Shown one piece after another: positions 43,118 to 51,640 of a stretch of 64,000 nt of DNA. Position 1 is the first letter of the stretch; every line of letters starts with the position of its first letter. The stretch is taken from NCBI RefSeq assembly GCF_003337735.1, contig NZ_QPJY01000010.1:53035-117034 (forward strand). Direction: 5' to 3'. The translations under genes were made by a program, and so were the position numbers. Below the pieces are notes generated by a model. The model saw only the letters and a program-made list of their open reading frames with translations, made no database searches and was not told where the DNA came from. The stretch is from Thioalbus denitrificans (GTDB lineage Bacteria > Pseudomonadota > Gammaproteobacteria > DSM-26407).

Positions 43118-44868
43118 AGGTCGGGCCCCATGTTGAAGTGGAGGCGCAGCGGCGTGCCGGGCTCGCTCACGGCCACTGCCAGGTCCACCCGGATGGGTCC
43201 CACCGGCGATTGCCAGCGCAGGCCCGCGCCCACGCCCTGCTTGAGCTCCCCGTCCCAGTCGTCGAGGGCGTTGCCCACGTCGTAGAAGGCCGCGGCGCTC
43301 CAGTTGCCGGTGATGCGGTGCTCGTACTCCACGCTCCCCACCAGGAGGAAGCGGCCGCCGATCACGTCGCCGGCGCTGTTTTCCGGGCCCAGCTCGTTGT
43401 AGCCGTAGCCGCGCACGCTCTGGTCGCCGCCGGCGAAGAAGCGCAGGCTGGCCGGCAAAGACTCCACGTCCTCCACCAGGGTGGCGCCCAGGTTGCCCCG
43501 CGCCAGCACCCGCCCCCCCGCGCCCAGGGGCTCGATGAACTTCGCATCCACCCGGCCCTGGAGGAAGCGGGCGTCGGAGCCGAGCGCCGGGTCGCTGCCC
43601 TTCACCTCCAGTCCGAGGCGGCGGCCGCGGCGCGGCCGCATGCGGTCGTCCGCGTCCACCCGGGTCCAACCCACCGCCGGATAGAGCAGGCGCGCATCCA
43701 CCTCCTCCCCGGCCACCGTGGAGTATTCCTCGAGGAAGTTCAGGGAGAGGTCCCGCAGCCAGCCGCTCTCCAGGCTCTCCACCCGGCGGGCGCTCAGCAG
43801 CAGGCTGGTGGACTCGGCGGTGTCGGTGGACTCGTCGCGCAGGCTGGCCTGGAACAGGAGGCGGTCGCTCATGGGCTTCGCCAGGGGAATCTCGTAACCG
43901 GCGGTGAGGGCGTAGCGGATGGCCGAGAGCTCCAGCTGGGCGTTGGCGCGTTCGCCGTTGCGGCGGATGCGCCGGCTCTCCCAGCCGGCGCTCGCCCGCG
44001 GCCCGGTGTCGGTGCCGTAGCCCAGGCCGAAGCTGTACTTGTGGCGCCTGCGGTCCACCAGCTCGACCCGTACCGGCACCTCCAGCCCCTCGGCCTCCTC
44101 CGGCGGCGCGCTGATGTTCACCTCGGCGAAATAGTCGCTGTTGACCAGGGCCGTCTGCAGGGCGGTGATGCGGTCCACCAGGTAGGGATCGCCCGGCTCG
44201 ATGGTCACGAACCGGCGCAGGAAGGACTCCTCCAGGGCCGAGTCGCCGAACCGGACCGCCCCGAAGCGGTAGCGGGGGCCGGTGTCGTAGTCCAGTATCA
44301 CCTCGGCGCTGTCCGCCCCCCGCTCCACCCGCACCTCGCTGCGGGTGAAGCGGGCATCGAAGTAGCCCCGCGCCAGCGCCAGGTTCTGCAGGCTGCGCTT
44401 GGCCTCGGCGTAGCGGCCATGGTGGAGGACATCGCCCTCCTTGACCGGCAGGCGCCCGCGCAGTTCGCGGAAGGCCCGGTCCTCCGCCCCGGCGCCGCTG
44501 AGCGTGAGGGCGAAGCGTGTGACCCGCACCGGGGGGCCGGGATCGATGCGGAACTCCGCCACCCAGGCCTCGCCATCAGGGTTCAGCGCCGGCTCGATGC
44601 GGGGGCGGTAGTGGCCCAGGGCGGCCAGGGCCTGTTCAATCTCCGCGGGCGCCTGCCGGTAGAGCCGCCGCAGGTGGGCCTCGCTGTCCGGCGGGCTCTG
44701 GATCAGGCTCAGGTAGGCGCGCACGTTGTCGGCCAGCTCCCCCTCGATCCCTTCCAGGCGCACCTCCACCCGCGGCTGCGCCAGGGCCCCGAGGGACCAC
44801 AGCAGCAGGACGGCCCAGGCCAGGGCGGCGGACAGGGCACGGACAGCTTGAGCATGATTCCGCATCAT
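43114..44868 (-). CDS. tamA: Outer-membrane assembly factor TamA (Omp85 family)
   Basis: Omp85-type protein, 584 aa. A signal peptide (about 1-34, ending SLGALA) is followed by three POTRA domains (about 36-275; QPRVEVRLEGIEGELADN opens the first). The 16-strand barrel has RFFAGGDQSVRGYGYNEL (loop L6 with its conserved RGY) and the C-terminal strand GPIRVDLAVAVSE...LRLHFNMGPDL. ATG 44868 or 44865 starts the protein; the frame extends upstream to a GTG without support. It is followed by overlapping tamB. It probably begins the tamAB-SDR transcript, 76 bp after the MscK-like gene on the same strand. Confidence 0.93.
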   Translation of the reverse strand: MMRNHAQAVRALSAALAWAVLLLWSLGALAQPRVEVRLEGIEGELADNVRAYLSLIQSPPDSEAHLRRLYRQAPAEIEQALAALGHYRPRIEPALNPDGEAWVAEFRIDPGPPVRVTRFALTLSGAGAEDRAFRELRGRLPVKEGDVLHHGRYAEAKRSLQNLALARGYFDARFTRSEVRVERGADSAEVILDYDTGPRYRFGAVRFGDSALEESFLRRFVTIEPGDPYLVDRITALQTALVNSDYFAEVNISAPPEEAEGLEVPVRVELVDRRRHKYSFGLGYGTDTGPRASAGWESRRIRRNGERANAQLELSAIRYALTAGYEIPLAKPMSDRLLFQASLRDESTDTAESTSLLLSARRVESLESGWLRDLSLNFLEEYSTVAGEEVDARLLYPAVGWTRVDADDRMRPRRGRRLGLEVKGSDPALGSDARFLQGRVDAKFIEPLGAGGRVLARGNLGATLVEDVESLPASLRFFAGGDQSVRGYGYNELGPENSAGDVIGGRFLLVGSVEYEHRITGNWSAAAFYDVGNALDDWDGELKQGVGAGLRWQSPVGPIRVDLAVAVSEPGTPLRLHFNMGPDL

Positions 44869-44944
44869 GGCGACGGCATCACTGTTTGGCGCAGTTCCCA
44901 CGAGTCTGCCGGATTCAGCCACCCGGCGCGAACCGGGCGGCGCT

Positions 44945-47900
44945 TCACGCGGCCCCTTCCGGCATGTCCGCGACGGCCGGCGGGTGCGTCCGCTCGGGCC
45001 ACTCCTTGATGTAGAGATCCTGCTGCGGGAAGGGAATCTCGATGCCGGCCTGCCTGAGGGCGTCCCAGATCGCGAACAGGATTTCGGATTTCACCTGGAA
45101 CGGCGAATGGCGGCGCACGTCCACGAAGTAGTGCACCCGGAAATCCACCGAGGAGGCGCCGAAATCGATCAGGTAGACCCGCGGCTCGGGCTGGGCGACC
45201 ACCGCCGGGTGGGCGTTGACCGCCTCCAGCATCACCTTCTGGGCGAGGCGGGGATCGCTCCGGTAGTGCACCCCCACCTGGAACACCGTGCGCACGTAGT
45301 TGTCGCTGCGGGTCCAGTTGATGAAGGCCGTGCTGATGATGTCGGCGTTGGGGATGATGACGTCCTGGTTGTCCCAGGTGGTCACCGTCACCGAGCGCAT
45401 GCCGATGCGGGTCACCTCCCCCTGGTTGCTGGAGATGGTGACCCAGTCGCTGGTGCGGATGGGACGCTCCACCAGCAGGATGATGCCGCTGATGAAGTTG
45501 TTGGCGATGTTCTGCAGGCCGAAACCGATACCGACACCGAGCGCGCCGGCGAAGATGGCGAGGCTGGTGAGGTCGATGCCCATGGTGTTGAGGGCGATGA
45601 GCACCCCGAGCAGCACCAGCGCGTACTGGGTGAAGACCGACAGGCTGTTGCGCACCCCCAGGTCGCTGATGCGCGCATAGAGCCAGCGGTAGGTGAACTG
45701 CCGCGCCCAGCGCCCGAGCCAGATCACCACCACCAGGGTCAGGGCCGTCCCCAGCAGCTGGCGCAGCGTCACCGAAATCTCGCCGATGCTGAACAGCGGC
45801 GCATCCAGCCACTGTTTCAGCGTCACCACCACGGCCGACTCGGCCCCCCAGCCGTAGAGCCGGAACAGGACCGCCAGCGCCACCAGCGCCAGCACGACAC
45901 GGGCCAGCTTCTGCAGGGGATCGATGACGCCCTGGGCCCACAGCAGGCCGTTGTGGGTGCGCTCCACCACCAGGCTCTTCAGGCTGTTGACCAGGTCGCG
46001 CATCACGCCCCGCACCACCAGCCAGACGAACAGCACCAGCAGCAGCCAGCCCAGGTGCGAGGCCACCGACCAGGCCAGGTTGATGAAACCCACCAGGCCC
46101 AGCACCGCCGCGGCCAGCATCGACAGCGGCACGGTGAAGCTGAGCAGGCTCAGCAGCTGGGCCCATTGCCGGCGCATGCGCTCGCGGACCGAATCCATCA
46201 GCACGGTGCGCAGGCGCAGCGATACGAAGATCAACGGAAGCAGGAACACCATGAACAGGCGGTCGAGCAGATCCCGCAGGGTGGTGGAGAAAAAGCCCAG
46301 GTGACCGAGCATCACCACCACGGCGAACAGCGCCGCCACCGCCGTGACCCCGCGCACCAGCCGGTGCATGCCGTGCTGCCGGCGCTCCACGGGCACCAGC
46401 TCCGAGACCAGCAGCCAGCGTGACAGCCCCACCAGCAGCACCGTGCCCAGCCACAGCGAGCCCAGCAGCAGGATGATCCCCTGCGCAGGCGGCGCCGCGC
46501 CGGTGATCCAGGCCAGCAGCAGCAGGGAGCCGCCCACCAGCAGCGCCAGGCGGCTGCCGTGGAGCAGGGCCAGCCCCACCCGGATGAAGCGCAGGGTGAA
46601 GTTGTCCGTGGCCGCGATGGCCGCACCGTCCGGGGTGCCCATGCGCCACAGAGGCAGCAGCACGGCGAGCAATACCAGCTCCAGCAGGGCGAACAGCAGC
46701 CAGCGCCCGACATCCGCCTGGGCCAGGGCACCCCGGAGCTTCAGCGCGGTGTCGAGCAGGGCATCGGCGATAACCCGGGGCAGGCCGGCCAGCTCGTTCG
46801 CCAGGTCGCCCCAGGCGGCCAGATCGCCGGGCAGGCGATGGCGCACGGTCAGTCCCCGCTTGACGCTTTCGCGGTAGGCGGCATCGATGGCGTCGAAGCG
46901 GGCCTGGGCCTGCTCCAGCAGGGGTTCCAGTTGCTTTATCTGCGTGTCGAAACGCTTCGCCAGCTGATCCAGGAGCTGGCGCTCCCGCTCCACCTGCTTC
47001 TGGATCTCCGGACTCAGGGCCTGGCGCTTCTCGAGCACCTGGATCTGCTGCTGCAGCAACGATTGCTTGCGGCGCGCCAGGTCCAGCGCCGTGCGCAGCT
47101 CACCCAGGCGCGCCCCCAGGTCGGTCCGCGCCGTGTCGAGCACCTCGCCCGACACGTCGAGATCAGGCAGCGCCTGTTCCAGGTTGCCCACCAGGGTGCG
47201 CAGTCGTTCGCCCTTGAGCTGCAGCTGCAGCAGGTAGACGCCCTCCTCCACCTCCTGGATCTGTCCCTCCAGCAGCAGGCGCTCACCCTCCTTGCCTTCC
47301 GCGGGCAGCTGCCGCAGCTGCTCGCGCAGCTTGTTGGCGCGGGCCATCTGCTCTTCCTGGGCCTTGGCCAGGCGCTGTTCGAGGTCTTCGAGCGCCTGCT
47401 TGCGGCTGCGCTCCTGCTGGCTGAGATAGCGCTCCTGGAGCAGCGAGTACCACTCCTCGGCCAGGGTCTGGCGCTGCCGGGCCAGGTCGGCGCGCTGATT
47501 GAGGTTGTCCAGCTGCTGGCGCTGCAGCGCCAGCTGGTTCTGCAGATCCTTGAGTGCCGCCTCGGCGGTGGCGATGGCCGCCTCCCGCTTCGCCGGCGAC
47601 TGGTCGCCACCGCCCCCCGAGCGCAGCGACTTGAGCTGATCGTCCTGGCGCTGGATGCTGCCCTGCAGATCGCTGACGCGGCGCTCCGCCGCCACCGCAT
47701 CCAGCCGCGCCGACTCCTGCTGCACCCGCGCCGACTCCAGGGCCAGACGGGCCTCGTCCACCATCGCCGCATCCACCAGGCGCTGGTCCTGGCCGCTGCG
47801 CAGGCGCTGGATTTCACCGCGCCGGGCCTCGATCTCGGCCCGACTAGTATCGAGCGCCGCCGACTCGTCCTCCAATCCGCGCTGCCGCGTGGCCGTGCCG

Positions 47901-48025
47901 CTGTCCCCCACGGGGGCCGGCTGGGCCGGCAGGGGGGACTGCCAGAGTCCGGCCAGCAGCAGGAGCAGCACGCCGCCCAGCCGCGTGCGGCGGCGGCGAT
48001 GCCTGTGTGACGCCTGGGAATCCAT
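44945..48025 (-). CDS. MscK/MscM-type large mechanosensitive channel
   Basis: Large MscS-superfamily protein, 1026 aa. A signal peptide (about 1-36) precedes a long periplasmic coiled-coil region (about 45-430, Gln/Arg/Glu-rich, for example LNQRADLARQRQTLAEEWYS). About ten membrane helices lie at 430-800, and the MscS channel domain at about 780-1010. The pore helix is LGVGIGFGLQNIANNFISG and the beta domain has ISTAFINWTRSDNYVR. It resembles E. coli YjeP/MscM and MscK. It gates on membrane tension; the coiled-coil part may sense the periplasm or K+. It is the second mechanosensitive channel in the window. Confidence 0.92.
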   Translation of the reverse strand: MDSQASHRHRRRRTRLGGVLLLLLAGLWQSPLPAQPAPVGDSGTATRQRGLEDESAALDTSRAEIEARRGEIQRLRSGQDQRLVDAAMVDEARLALESARVQQESARLDAVAAERRVSDLQGSIQRQDDQLKSLRSGGGGDQSPAKREAAIATAEAALKDLQNQLALQRQQLDNLNQRADLARQRQTLAEEWYSLLQERYLSQQERSRKQALEDLEQRLAKAQEEQMARANKLREQLRQLPAEGKEGERLLLEGQIQEVEEGVYLLQLQLKGERLRTLVGNLEQALPDLDVSGEVLDTARTDLGARLGELRTALDLARRKQSLLQQQIQVLEKRQALSPEIQKQVERERQLLDQLAKRFDTQIKQLEPLLEQAQARFDAIDAAYRESVKRGLTVRHRLPGDLAAWGDLANELAGLPRVIADALLDTALKLRGALAQADVGRWLLFALLELVLLAVLLPLWRMGTPDGAAIAATDNFTLRFIRVGLALLHGSRLALLVGGSLLLLAWITGAAPPAQGIILLLGSLWLGTVLLVGLSRWLLVSELVPVERRQHGMHRLVRGVTAVAALFAVVVMLGHLGFFSTTLRDLLDRLFMVFLLPLIFVSLRLRTVLMDSVRERMRRQWAQLLSLLSFTVPLSMLAAAVLGLVGFINLAWSVASHLGWLLLVLFVWLVVRGVMRDLVNSLKSLVVERTHNGLLWAQGVIDPLQKLARVVLALVALAVLFRLYGWGAESAVVVTLKQWLDAPLFSIGEISVTLRQLLGTALTLVVVIWLGRWARQFTYRWLYARISDLGVRNSLSVFTQYALVLLGVLIALNTMGIDLTSLAIFAGALGVGIGFGLQNIANNFISGIILLVERPIRTSDWVTISSNQGEVTRIGMRSVTVTTWDNQDVIIPNADIISTAFINWTRSDNYVRTVFQVGVHYRSDPRLAQKVMLEAVNAHPAVVAQPEPRVYLIDFGASSVDFRVHYFVDVRRHSPFQVKSEILFAIWDALRQAGIEIPFPQQDLYIKEWPERTHPPAVADMPEGAA

Positions 48026-48059
48026 GCTCGGGTCTGCCCCTGTCCAGCCGGTTGAGCCG

Positions 48060-48098
48060 GAGACTATCCAGCGTGACTATCTAGAGTGACTATCTAGA
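48060..48098. promoter_or_regulatory. Three 13-bp direct repeats between the MscK-like and DUF523 genes
   Basis: Units at 48060-48072 (GAGACTATCCAGC), 48073-48085 and 48086-48098 (both GTGACTATCTAGA) in tandem. They lie 35 bp upstream of the minus-strand channel start and 57 bp upstream of DUF523. TAGAAT (48095-48100) could be a -10 for the DUF523 gene. They look like an operator array rather than coding sequence. The regulator is unknown. Confidence 0.55.
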
Positions 48099-48154
48099 AT
48101 GTTAGTGTACTGTGCCCGCCGTCGATTACGCGACCAGCTCAGGAGTCCCGCGCC

Positions 48155-49132
48155 ATGAGCGAAGACGTGCAGCAAGCCGCCGTCCAGCCCCGCATCCGCC
48201 TCGGCGTCAGCAGCTGCCTGCTGGGCGAGGAGGTCCGCTTCGACGGCGGACACAAGCGTTCCGGGTTCATCAGCGACATTCTCGGGCGCTACTTCGAGCT
48301 GGTGCCCCTGTGCCCGGAAGTGGCCATCGGCATGGGCATCCCGCGCCCCCCCATCCGGCTCCAGGGCGACCCGGAGCGGCCCCGCGCCGTCGGGGTGCGG
48401 GACCGGTCCACGGACGTCACCGGCAAGCTGGAACAGTACGGACGCGACATGGGCCGGACCCATGACGACTTCAGCGGCTACCTGCTCAAGAGCAAATCGC
48501 CCAGTTGCGGCATGGAGCGGGTGAAGGTCTACGGCGAACCCGGTACCCCTCCCGCCGCCAGCGGCGTGGGCATCTACGTCCGCAGCTTCCGGCAGCAGCA
48601 GCCGTTGCTGCCGATGGAGGAGGAGGGCCGGCTCAACGACCCCGCGCTGCGGGAGAACTTCATCGAGCGCGTCTACGCCTACTACCGCTGGCAGCAGCTG
48701 CGCACCACCCGTATGACCCCGCGCAAGCTGGTGGAGTTCCACGCCGCCCACAAGCTCGTGCTCATGGCCCACGGCCAGGAGCACTACCGGGCGCTGGGCC
48801 GGATGGTGGCGGAGGCGGGCAAGGGACCCATCGGCGAGCTGGCCGACGCCTACATCGCCCGGTTCATGGCGGCACTGAAATTCCGCGCCACCCCCAGGCG
48901 CCACAGCAACGTGCTCATGCACCTCATGGGCTACCTGAAGAAGCACCTGGACCGGGAGGACAAGGCCGAACTGCTGGAGCTGATCGACCGCTACCGCACC
49001 GGCCGGCTCCCCCTCATCGTACCCATCACCCTGCTCAAGCACCACTTCCGCCGCCACCCCCACCCCTACGTGGCCGGCCAGGTCTACCTGGAGCCCTACC
49101 CCGAGGAGCTGCTGCTGCGGAACATGATTTGA
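48155..49132 (+). CDS. DUF523-DUF1722 fusion protein, TudS-like Fe-S candidate
   Basis: A 325-residue protein. The N-terminal DUF523 (about 13-160) keeps three Cys, in SSCLLGEEVRFDG (C21), PLCPEVAIG (C53) and SKSPSCGMERV (C118). This is the pattern that binds a [4Fe-4S] cluster in the thiouracil desulfidase TudS. The C-terminal DUF1722 (about 190-305) is the YbgA domain: FHAAHKLVLMAHGQEHYRALG and NVLMHLMGYLKKHLDREDK. Fusions of the two are widespread and often next to photolyase genes; no such neighbour is present here. A possible role in sulfur removal from modified bases is inference from DUF523. The stop is close to a dispersed repeat. Confidence 0.88.
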   Translation: MSEDVQQAAVQPRIRLGVSSCLLGEEVRFDGGHKRSGFISDILGRYFELVPLCPEVAIGMGIPRPPIRLQGDPERPRAVGVRDRSTDVTGKLEQYGRDMGRTHDDFSGYLLKSKSPSCGMERVKVYGEPGTPPAASGVGIYVRSFRQQQPLLPMEEEGRLNDPALRENFIERVYAYYRWQQLRTTRMTPRKLVEFHAAHKLVLMAHGQEHYRALGRMVAEAGKGPIGELADAYIARFMAALKFRATPRRHSNVLMHLMGYLKKHLDREDKAELLELIDRYRTGRLPLIVPITLLKHHFRRHPHPYVAGQVYLEPYPEELLLRNMI

Positions 49133-49137
49133 TGGTT

Positions 49138-49331
49138 TGAATAGACAGGATTGACAGGATTTTTTCTGTCGGTGGATGGTGCGGATGAGACGGAACATGC
49201 CCGGACATCGCAGCCAACCGCGGGCAATAGCCTGATCATTGAATATAAATCTGCGTAAATCTGCGTAATCTGCGGTTCACAGGTCTTTGTCTCATTTCAT
49301 CCTGTGAATCCTGTAAATCCTGTCTATTTCA
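49138..49331. repeat. ACAGGATT-type paired inverted repeats
   Basis: The left arm TGAATAGACAGGATTGACAG (49138-49162) and the right arm, inverted (49299-49331), TGAAATAGACAGGATTTACA..., enclose about 135 bp. The right flank also holds CTGCGTAAATCTGCGTAATC, the complement of the CAGATTACGC repeats at 2.2 kb. There is no gene between. It lies between the convergent DUF523 gene and the small membrane-protein gene. Confidence 0.7.
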
Positions 49332-49342
49332 ACAACAAATCT

Positions 49343-49756
49343 TCACGGCACGCCGACGCCGTGGGCGCGGAGCCATTCGCGGTCGAGTTCCCAGCGGGCG
49401 TCGGTGATGCCCGGGTGCTCCAGGACCAGGCGCCGGGCCAGCTGCTGGTGGGCGGCGAGCTTATGCTGGGCGGCCTGGAATTCCGGGGTGTCGGGACCGA
49501 GGCCGGCCACCTCGGGGTGGAGCAGGCCCAGGATCCGGGCCACCGGCACCTCCGGGGAACGGGGTGTGCCCATGACGGCCGTGTCGCCCTCCAGCCGCAG
49601 GACGCGGAAATGGTAGGGGTAGGCGGAGAGTTCGGGATTCGCCGCCAGCACGCGGTTCAGCTCCGCGCGGCGCGGATCCTGGTGGAGGCTCACGGCGACG
49701 ACCCCGGCGAGCGCCGCCAGGAGCAACAGGGCGAAGATTCCGGTGGTCCTATCCAT
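49343..49756 (-). CDS. Hypothetical membrane-anchored protein
   Basis: A 137-residue protein that I cannot assign. It has one N-terminal helix (IFALLLLAALAGVVAVSL, residues 7-24), then a soluble part rich in charged and Pro residues. Notable segments are RVLAANPELSAYPYHFRVL and a helical stretch QAAQHKLAAHQQLARRLVLEHPG. The N-terminus probably anchors it in the inner membrane with the rest in the periplasm. Codon use matches its neighbours and the frame is intact, so I take it as real. No operon partners. Confidence 0.65.
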   Translation of the reverse strand: MDRTTGIFALLLLAALAGVVAVSLHQDPRRAELNRVLAANPELSAYPYHFRVLRLEGDTAVMGTPRSPEVPVARILGLLHPEVAGLGPDTPEFQAAQHKLAAHQQLARRLVLEHPGITDARWELDREWLRAHGVGVP

Positions 49757-49917
49757 GCGCTGACTCCGGTCGGCAGTCCCAGGAGCCAGTCAGGTTAGAC
49801 CCCTCCGGACGTCCCGGCATTGACCCATCGCAATCGCTGGCCGGGGCAGGTCTTGACCTCGCGCCATACCGGAGCGATATTGTCAACTACTACCCGGCAA
49901 TCACCGCCCGCCCCGGA

Positions 49918-50259
49918 ATGACCATGCCCCGCCGCCAGCATCGACTCCCGCGAATACTGCTGCTGTTTCTGGCGGTGGCGGTGGCGGTGATGTTGCCCGC
50001 GGTCGGTACCGCCGGCGCAGGCGTCCCGGCCATGTCCCACGCCGATTGTCCACTGGCCGGCCCGGACTGCCCGGACTCAGCGCCCCATGGCTCCGAATCC
50101 CGGCATTGCGGCGGCTGCCTCCCGGCCACCGCCGCGGCGCTTTCCGAGCCGCGCCTCCCGATCAGTCCCCGCACCGGCTGCGCGGCACCGCCCTTCAACG
50201 ACGACGGCCCGTTGCGGCCCGGCCACCGCCAGCCGCAGCTCCGGCCACCCCGCGCCTGA
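49918..50259 (+). CDS. Small exported Cys/His-rich protein, CopL/DUF2946-like
   Basis: A 113-residue secreted or periplasmic protein. A signal peptide (about 1-35, RILLLFLAVAVAVMLPAVG) leads to a short region with five Cys and three His: MSHADCPLAGPDCPDSAPHG and SRHCGGCLPA. The tail is Pro-rich and low complexity. This pattern resembles CopL/DUF2946 proteins that occur next to copper-handling genes, but the match is by style only. It lies 68 bp upstream of a cytochrome c lipoprotein gene. Copper or heme supply is a guess from the neighbour. Confidence 0.55.
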   Translation: MTMPRRQHRLPRILLLFLAVAVAVMLPAVGTAGAGVPAMSHADCPLAGPDCPDSAPHGSESRHCGGCLPATAAALSEPRLPISPRTGCAAPPFNDDGPLRPGHRQPQLRPPRA

Positions 50260-50279
50260 ACCCCTGCCCCGCAGCGCGC

Positions 50280-50298
50280 CCACCCCCACCGGGGGTGG
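50280..50298. promoter_or_regulatory. GC hairpin between the small exported protein and cytochrome genes
   Basis: Stem CCACCCCC / GGGGGTGG, 3-nt loop (50280-50298), 29 bp before the cytochrome start. No U-tract; possibly an intercistronic hairpin. Confidence 0.4.
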
Positions 50299-50327
50299 CA
50301 CCCCATGCCGCAACGAGGTTCAGACCC

Positions 50328-50843
50328 ATGCACAGACTCACGCTCATCGCCTGCGCCGCTCTCCTGCTGGGCGGCTGCGACTCCAGTGACCAGGCCAGCG
50401 CCGACGGCGGCACCGCCCTGGCTTCCACCCAGGCACCGGCGGGCTCCGCCGCTCCCGCACCGCGCTGGTACAGCGCCGCCCAGGTGCGGCAGGGAATGGC
50501 GATCTATGGCCGGCACTGCGCCGAGTGCCACGGCCCGGCCGCCCAGGGCGCATCCGACTGGCGCCAGCCGGGCCCGGACGGCAGGTATCCCGCCCCGCCG
50601 CTGAACGGCAGCGGGCACGCCTGGCACCACCCGCTGGGCATGCTCCGCTACGTGATCCGCAACGGCAGTCCCGGCGGCCAGGGCAACATGCCGGCCTGGG
50701 GCGGGAAACTGGATGAGGAGGAGATACTGGCGGTCATCGCCTGGTTCCAGTCCCGCTGGCCCGAACAGGCCTACGCCAACTGGAGCCAAATCGACGCCCG
50801 GGCGCGATCGCGCCGGGCGGAAGGGGATCAGGGCGGCCGGTAG
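50328..50843 (+). CDS. c-type cytochrome lipoprotein
   Basis: Mono-heme class I cytochrome, 171 aa. Lipobox LLLGGC (Cys about residue 16) anchors it in a membrane. The heme motif is CAECHG (about 64-69) with GMAIYGRHCAECHGP. The sixth-ligand Met is probably in GNMPAWGGKLDEEEI. The C-terminal helix is ILAVIAWFQSRWP. This is the diheme-free SoxX/CccA-like small cytochrome type often found with copper or oxidase accessory genes. The final codons and the TAG stop run into a REP-like palindrome that begins GTAGGGCC. Confidence 0.88.
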   Translation: MHRLTLIACAALLLGGCDSSDQASADGGTALASTQAPAGSAAPAPRWYSAAQVRQGMAIYGRHCAECHGPAAQGASDWRQPGPDGRYPAPPLNGSGHAWHHPLGMLRYVIRNGSPGGQGNMPAWGGKLDEEEILAVIAWFQSRWPEQAYANWSQIDARARSRRAEGDQGGR

Positions 50844-50907
50844 GGCCGGATTTATCCGGCCGGCAGAGATCGGAGCGGGGGGAGCGTGCAGATGAATCTG
50901 CACCTAC
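50840..50907. repeat. REP-like palindrome pair in inverted orientation
   Basis: Copy 1 (50840-50861) starts GTAGGGCCGGATTTATCCGG. Copy 2 (50886-50907), on the minus strand, starts GTAGGTGCAGATTCATCTGC. Both are hairpins with the same GTAGG head. The pair lies between the convergent cytochrome and hemerythrin genes. Sister copies are at 28.7 and 63.3 kb. Confidence 0.85.
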
Positions 50908-50924
50908 AGCCCGCCACTGTGCCC

Positions 50925-51497
50925 TCAACGCACCCCCTGCTCCTGCAGGTAGGGAACGTACTTCTTGTCGGTGCCGTTGATGTGCTGCAGCAGCCACAGC
51001 CTGAGGTAATCGGCCACCTCCGCCAGGGCGTCGCGGCCGCGCTCCTCGTAGCGGCGCACGAAGGTGTCCACCTGGTTGATCATCTGGTCGTGCTGGGCCT
51101 TGTGCCCCACCAGGTCGGGATAGCCGTGCTGCTCCATCAGCTTCTCCTCGCGCTGGAAGTGGTAGCGGGTGTAGTCCACCAGCTCCTCCAGGGCCTGGCG
51201 CTCGAACTCCTCGCCGGTCCGGAAGCGCACCGCCGCCTGGAGATTGTTGATGAGGTTGAGCAGCCGCTTGTGCTCCAGGTCGATGACCTCGATCCCCACG
51301 GCATACTCCTCCTTCCAGGCGAGGAAACCGCCCTCCCCCTCGCCGCGGCGCGACAGGTAGACGCCGCCCGCCAGGGCCAGGAGCACCAGCCACGGCAGCG
51401 GGCTGCCCGCGCCGGGGCCCAGGAACGCCAGCAGGGCCGCAACGGTCAGGACCACCAGGAGCGCCGCCTGGAGATATCGGTCGAACAGCTTTTTCAT
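50925..51497 (-). CDS. Membrane-anchored bacteriohemerythrin
   Basis: O2-binding diiron protein of 190 aa. Two N-terminal membrane helices (about 9-26 and 31-46) are followed by the hemerythrin domain (about 58-185). Ligand positions are His in GIEVIDLEHKRLLNLIN, His in YTRYHFQREEKLMEQHGYPD with the Glu in the REEK segment, His-x3-His in VGHKAQHDQM, and His/Asp in LLQHINGTDKKY. It may deliver O2 to a membrane enzyme such as a methane/ammonia-type monooxygenase or oxidase, or sense O2. ATG 51497 (MKKLFDRYL) is taken as the start. A 7-bp CAGTCAC array lies 85 bp upstream of it. Confidence 0.92.
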   Translation of the reverse strand: MKKLFDRYLQAALLVVLTVAALLAFLGPGAGSPLPWLVLLALAGGVYLSRRGEGEGGFLAWKEEYAVGIEVIDLEHKRLLNLINNLQAAVRFRTGEEFERQALEELVDYTRYHFQREEKLMEQHGYPDLVGHKAQHDQMINQVDTFVRRYEERGRDALAEVADYLRLWLLQHINGTDKKYVPYLQEQGVR

Positions 51498-51581
51498 CGG
51501 CAATCGTCTTCCAGAGAGTGAACGGGCACGTGCGGTGGATTTTAACACCCGGAACGGGATGGTCATTGGCGGCTGGCAATT

Positions 51582-51636
51582 CAGTCACCAGTCACCAGTC
51601 ACCAGTCACCAGTCACCAGTCACCAGTCACCAGTCA
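51582..51636. repeat. 7-bp tandem array (CAGTCAC) x7.9
   Basis: Seven perfect copies of CAGTCAC and a partial eighth, in the promoter-side region of the hemerythrin gene. It lies between that gene and the cupin gene, 4 bp before an ACAGGATT-type repeat. Confidence 0.95.
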
Positions 51637-51640
51637 GGAA

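Noticed and set aside
51582..51636. Possible CRISPR array
   Set aside because: Repeats are 7 bp and directly adjoining with no spacers; no cas genes in the window. The same applies to the arrays at 17.0, 28.6, 57.35 and 63.9 kb.
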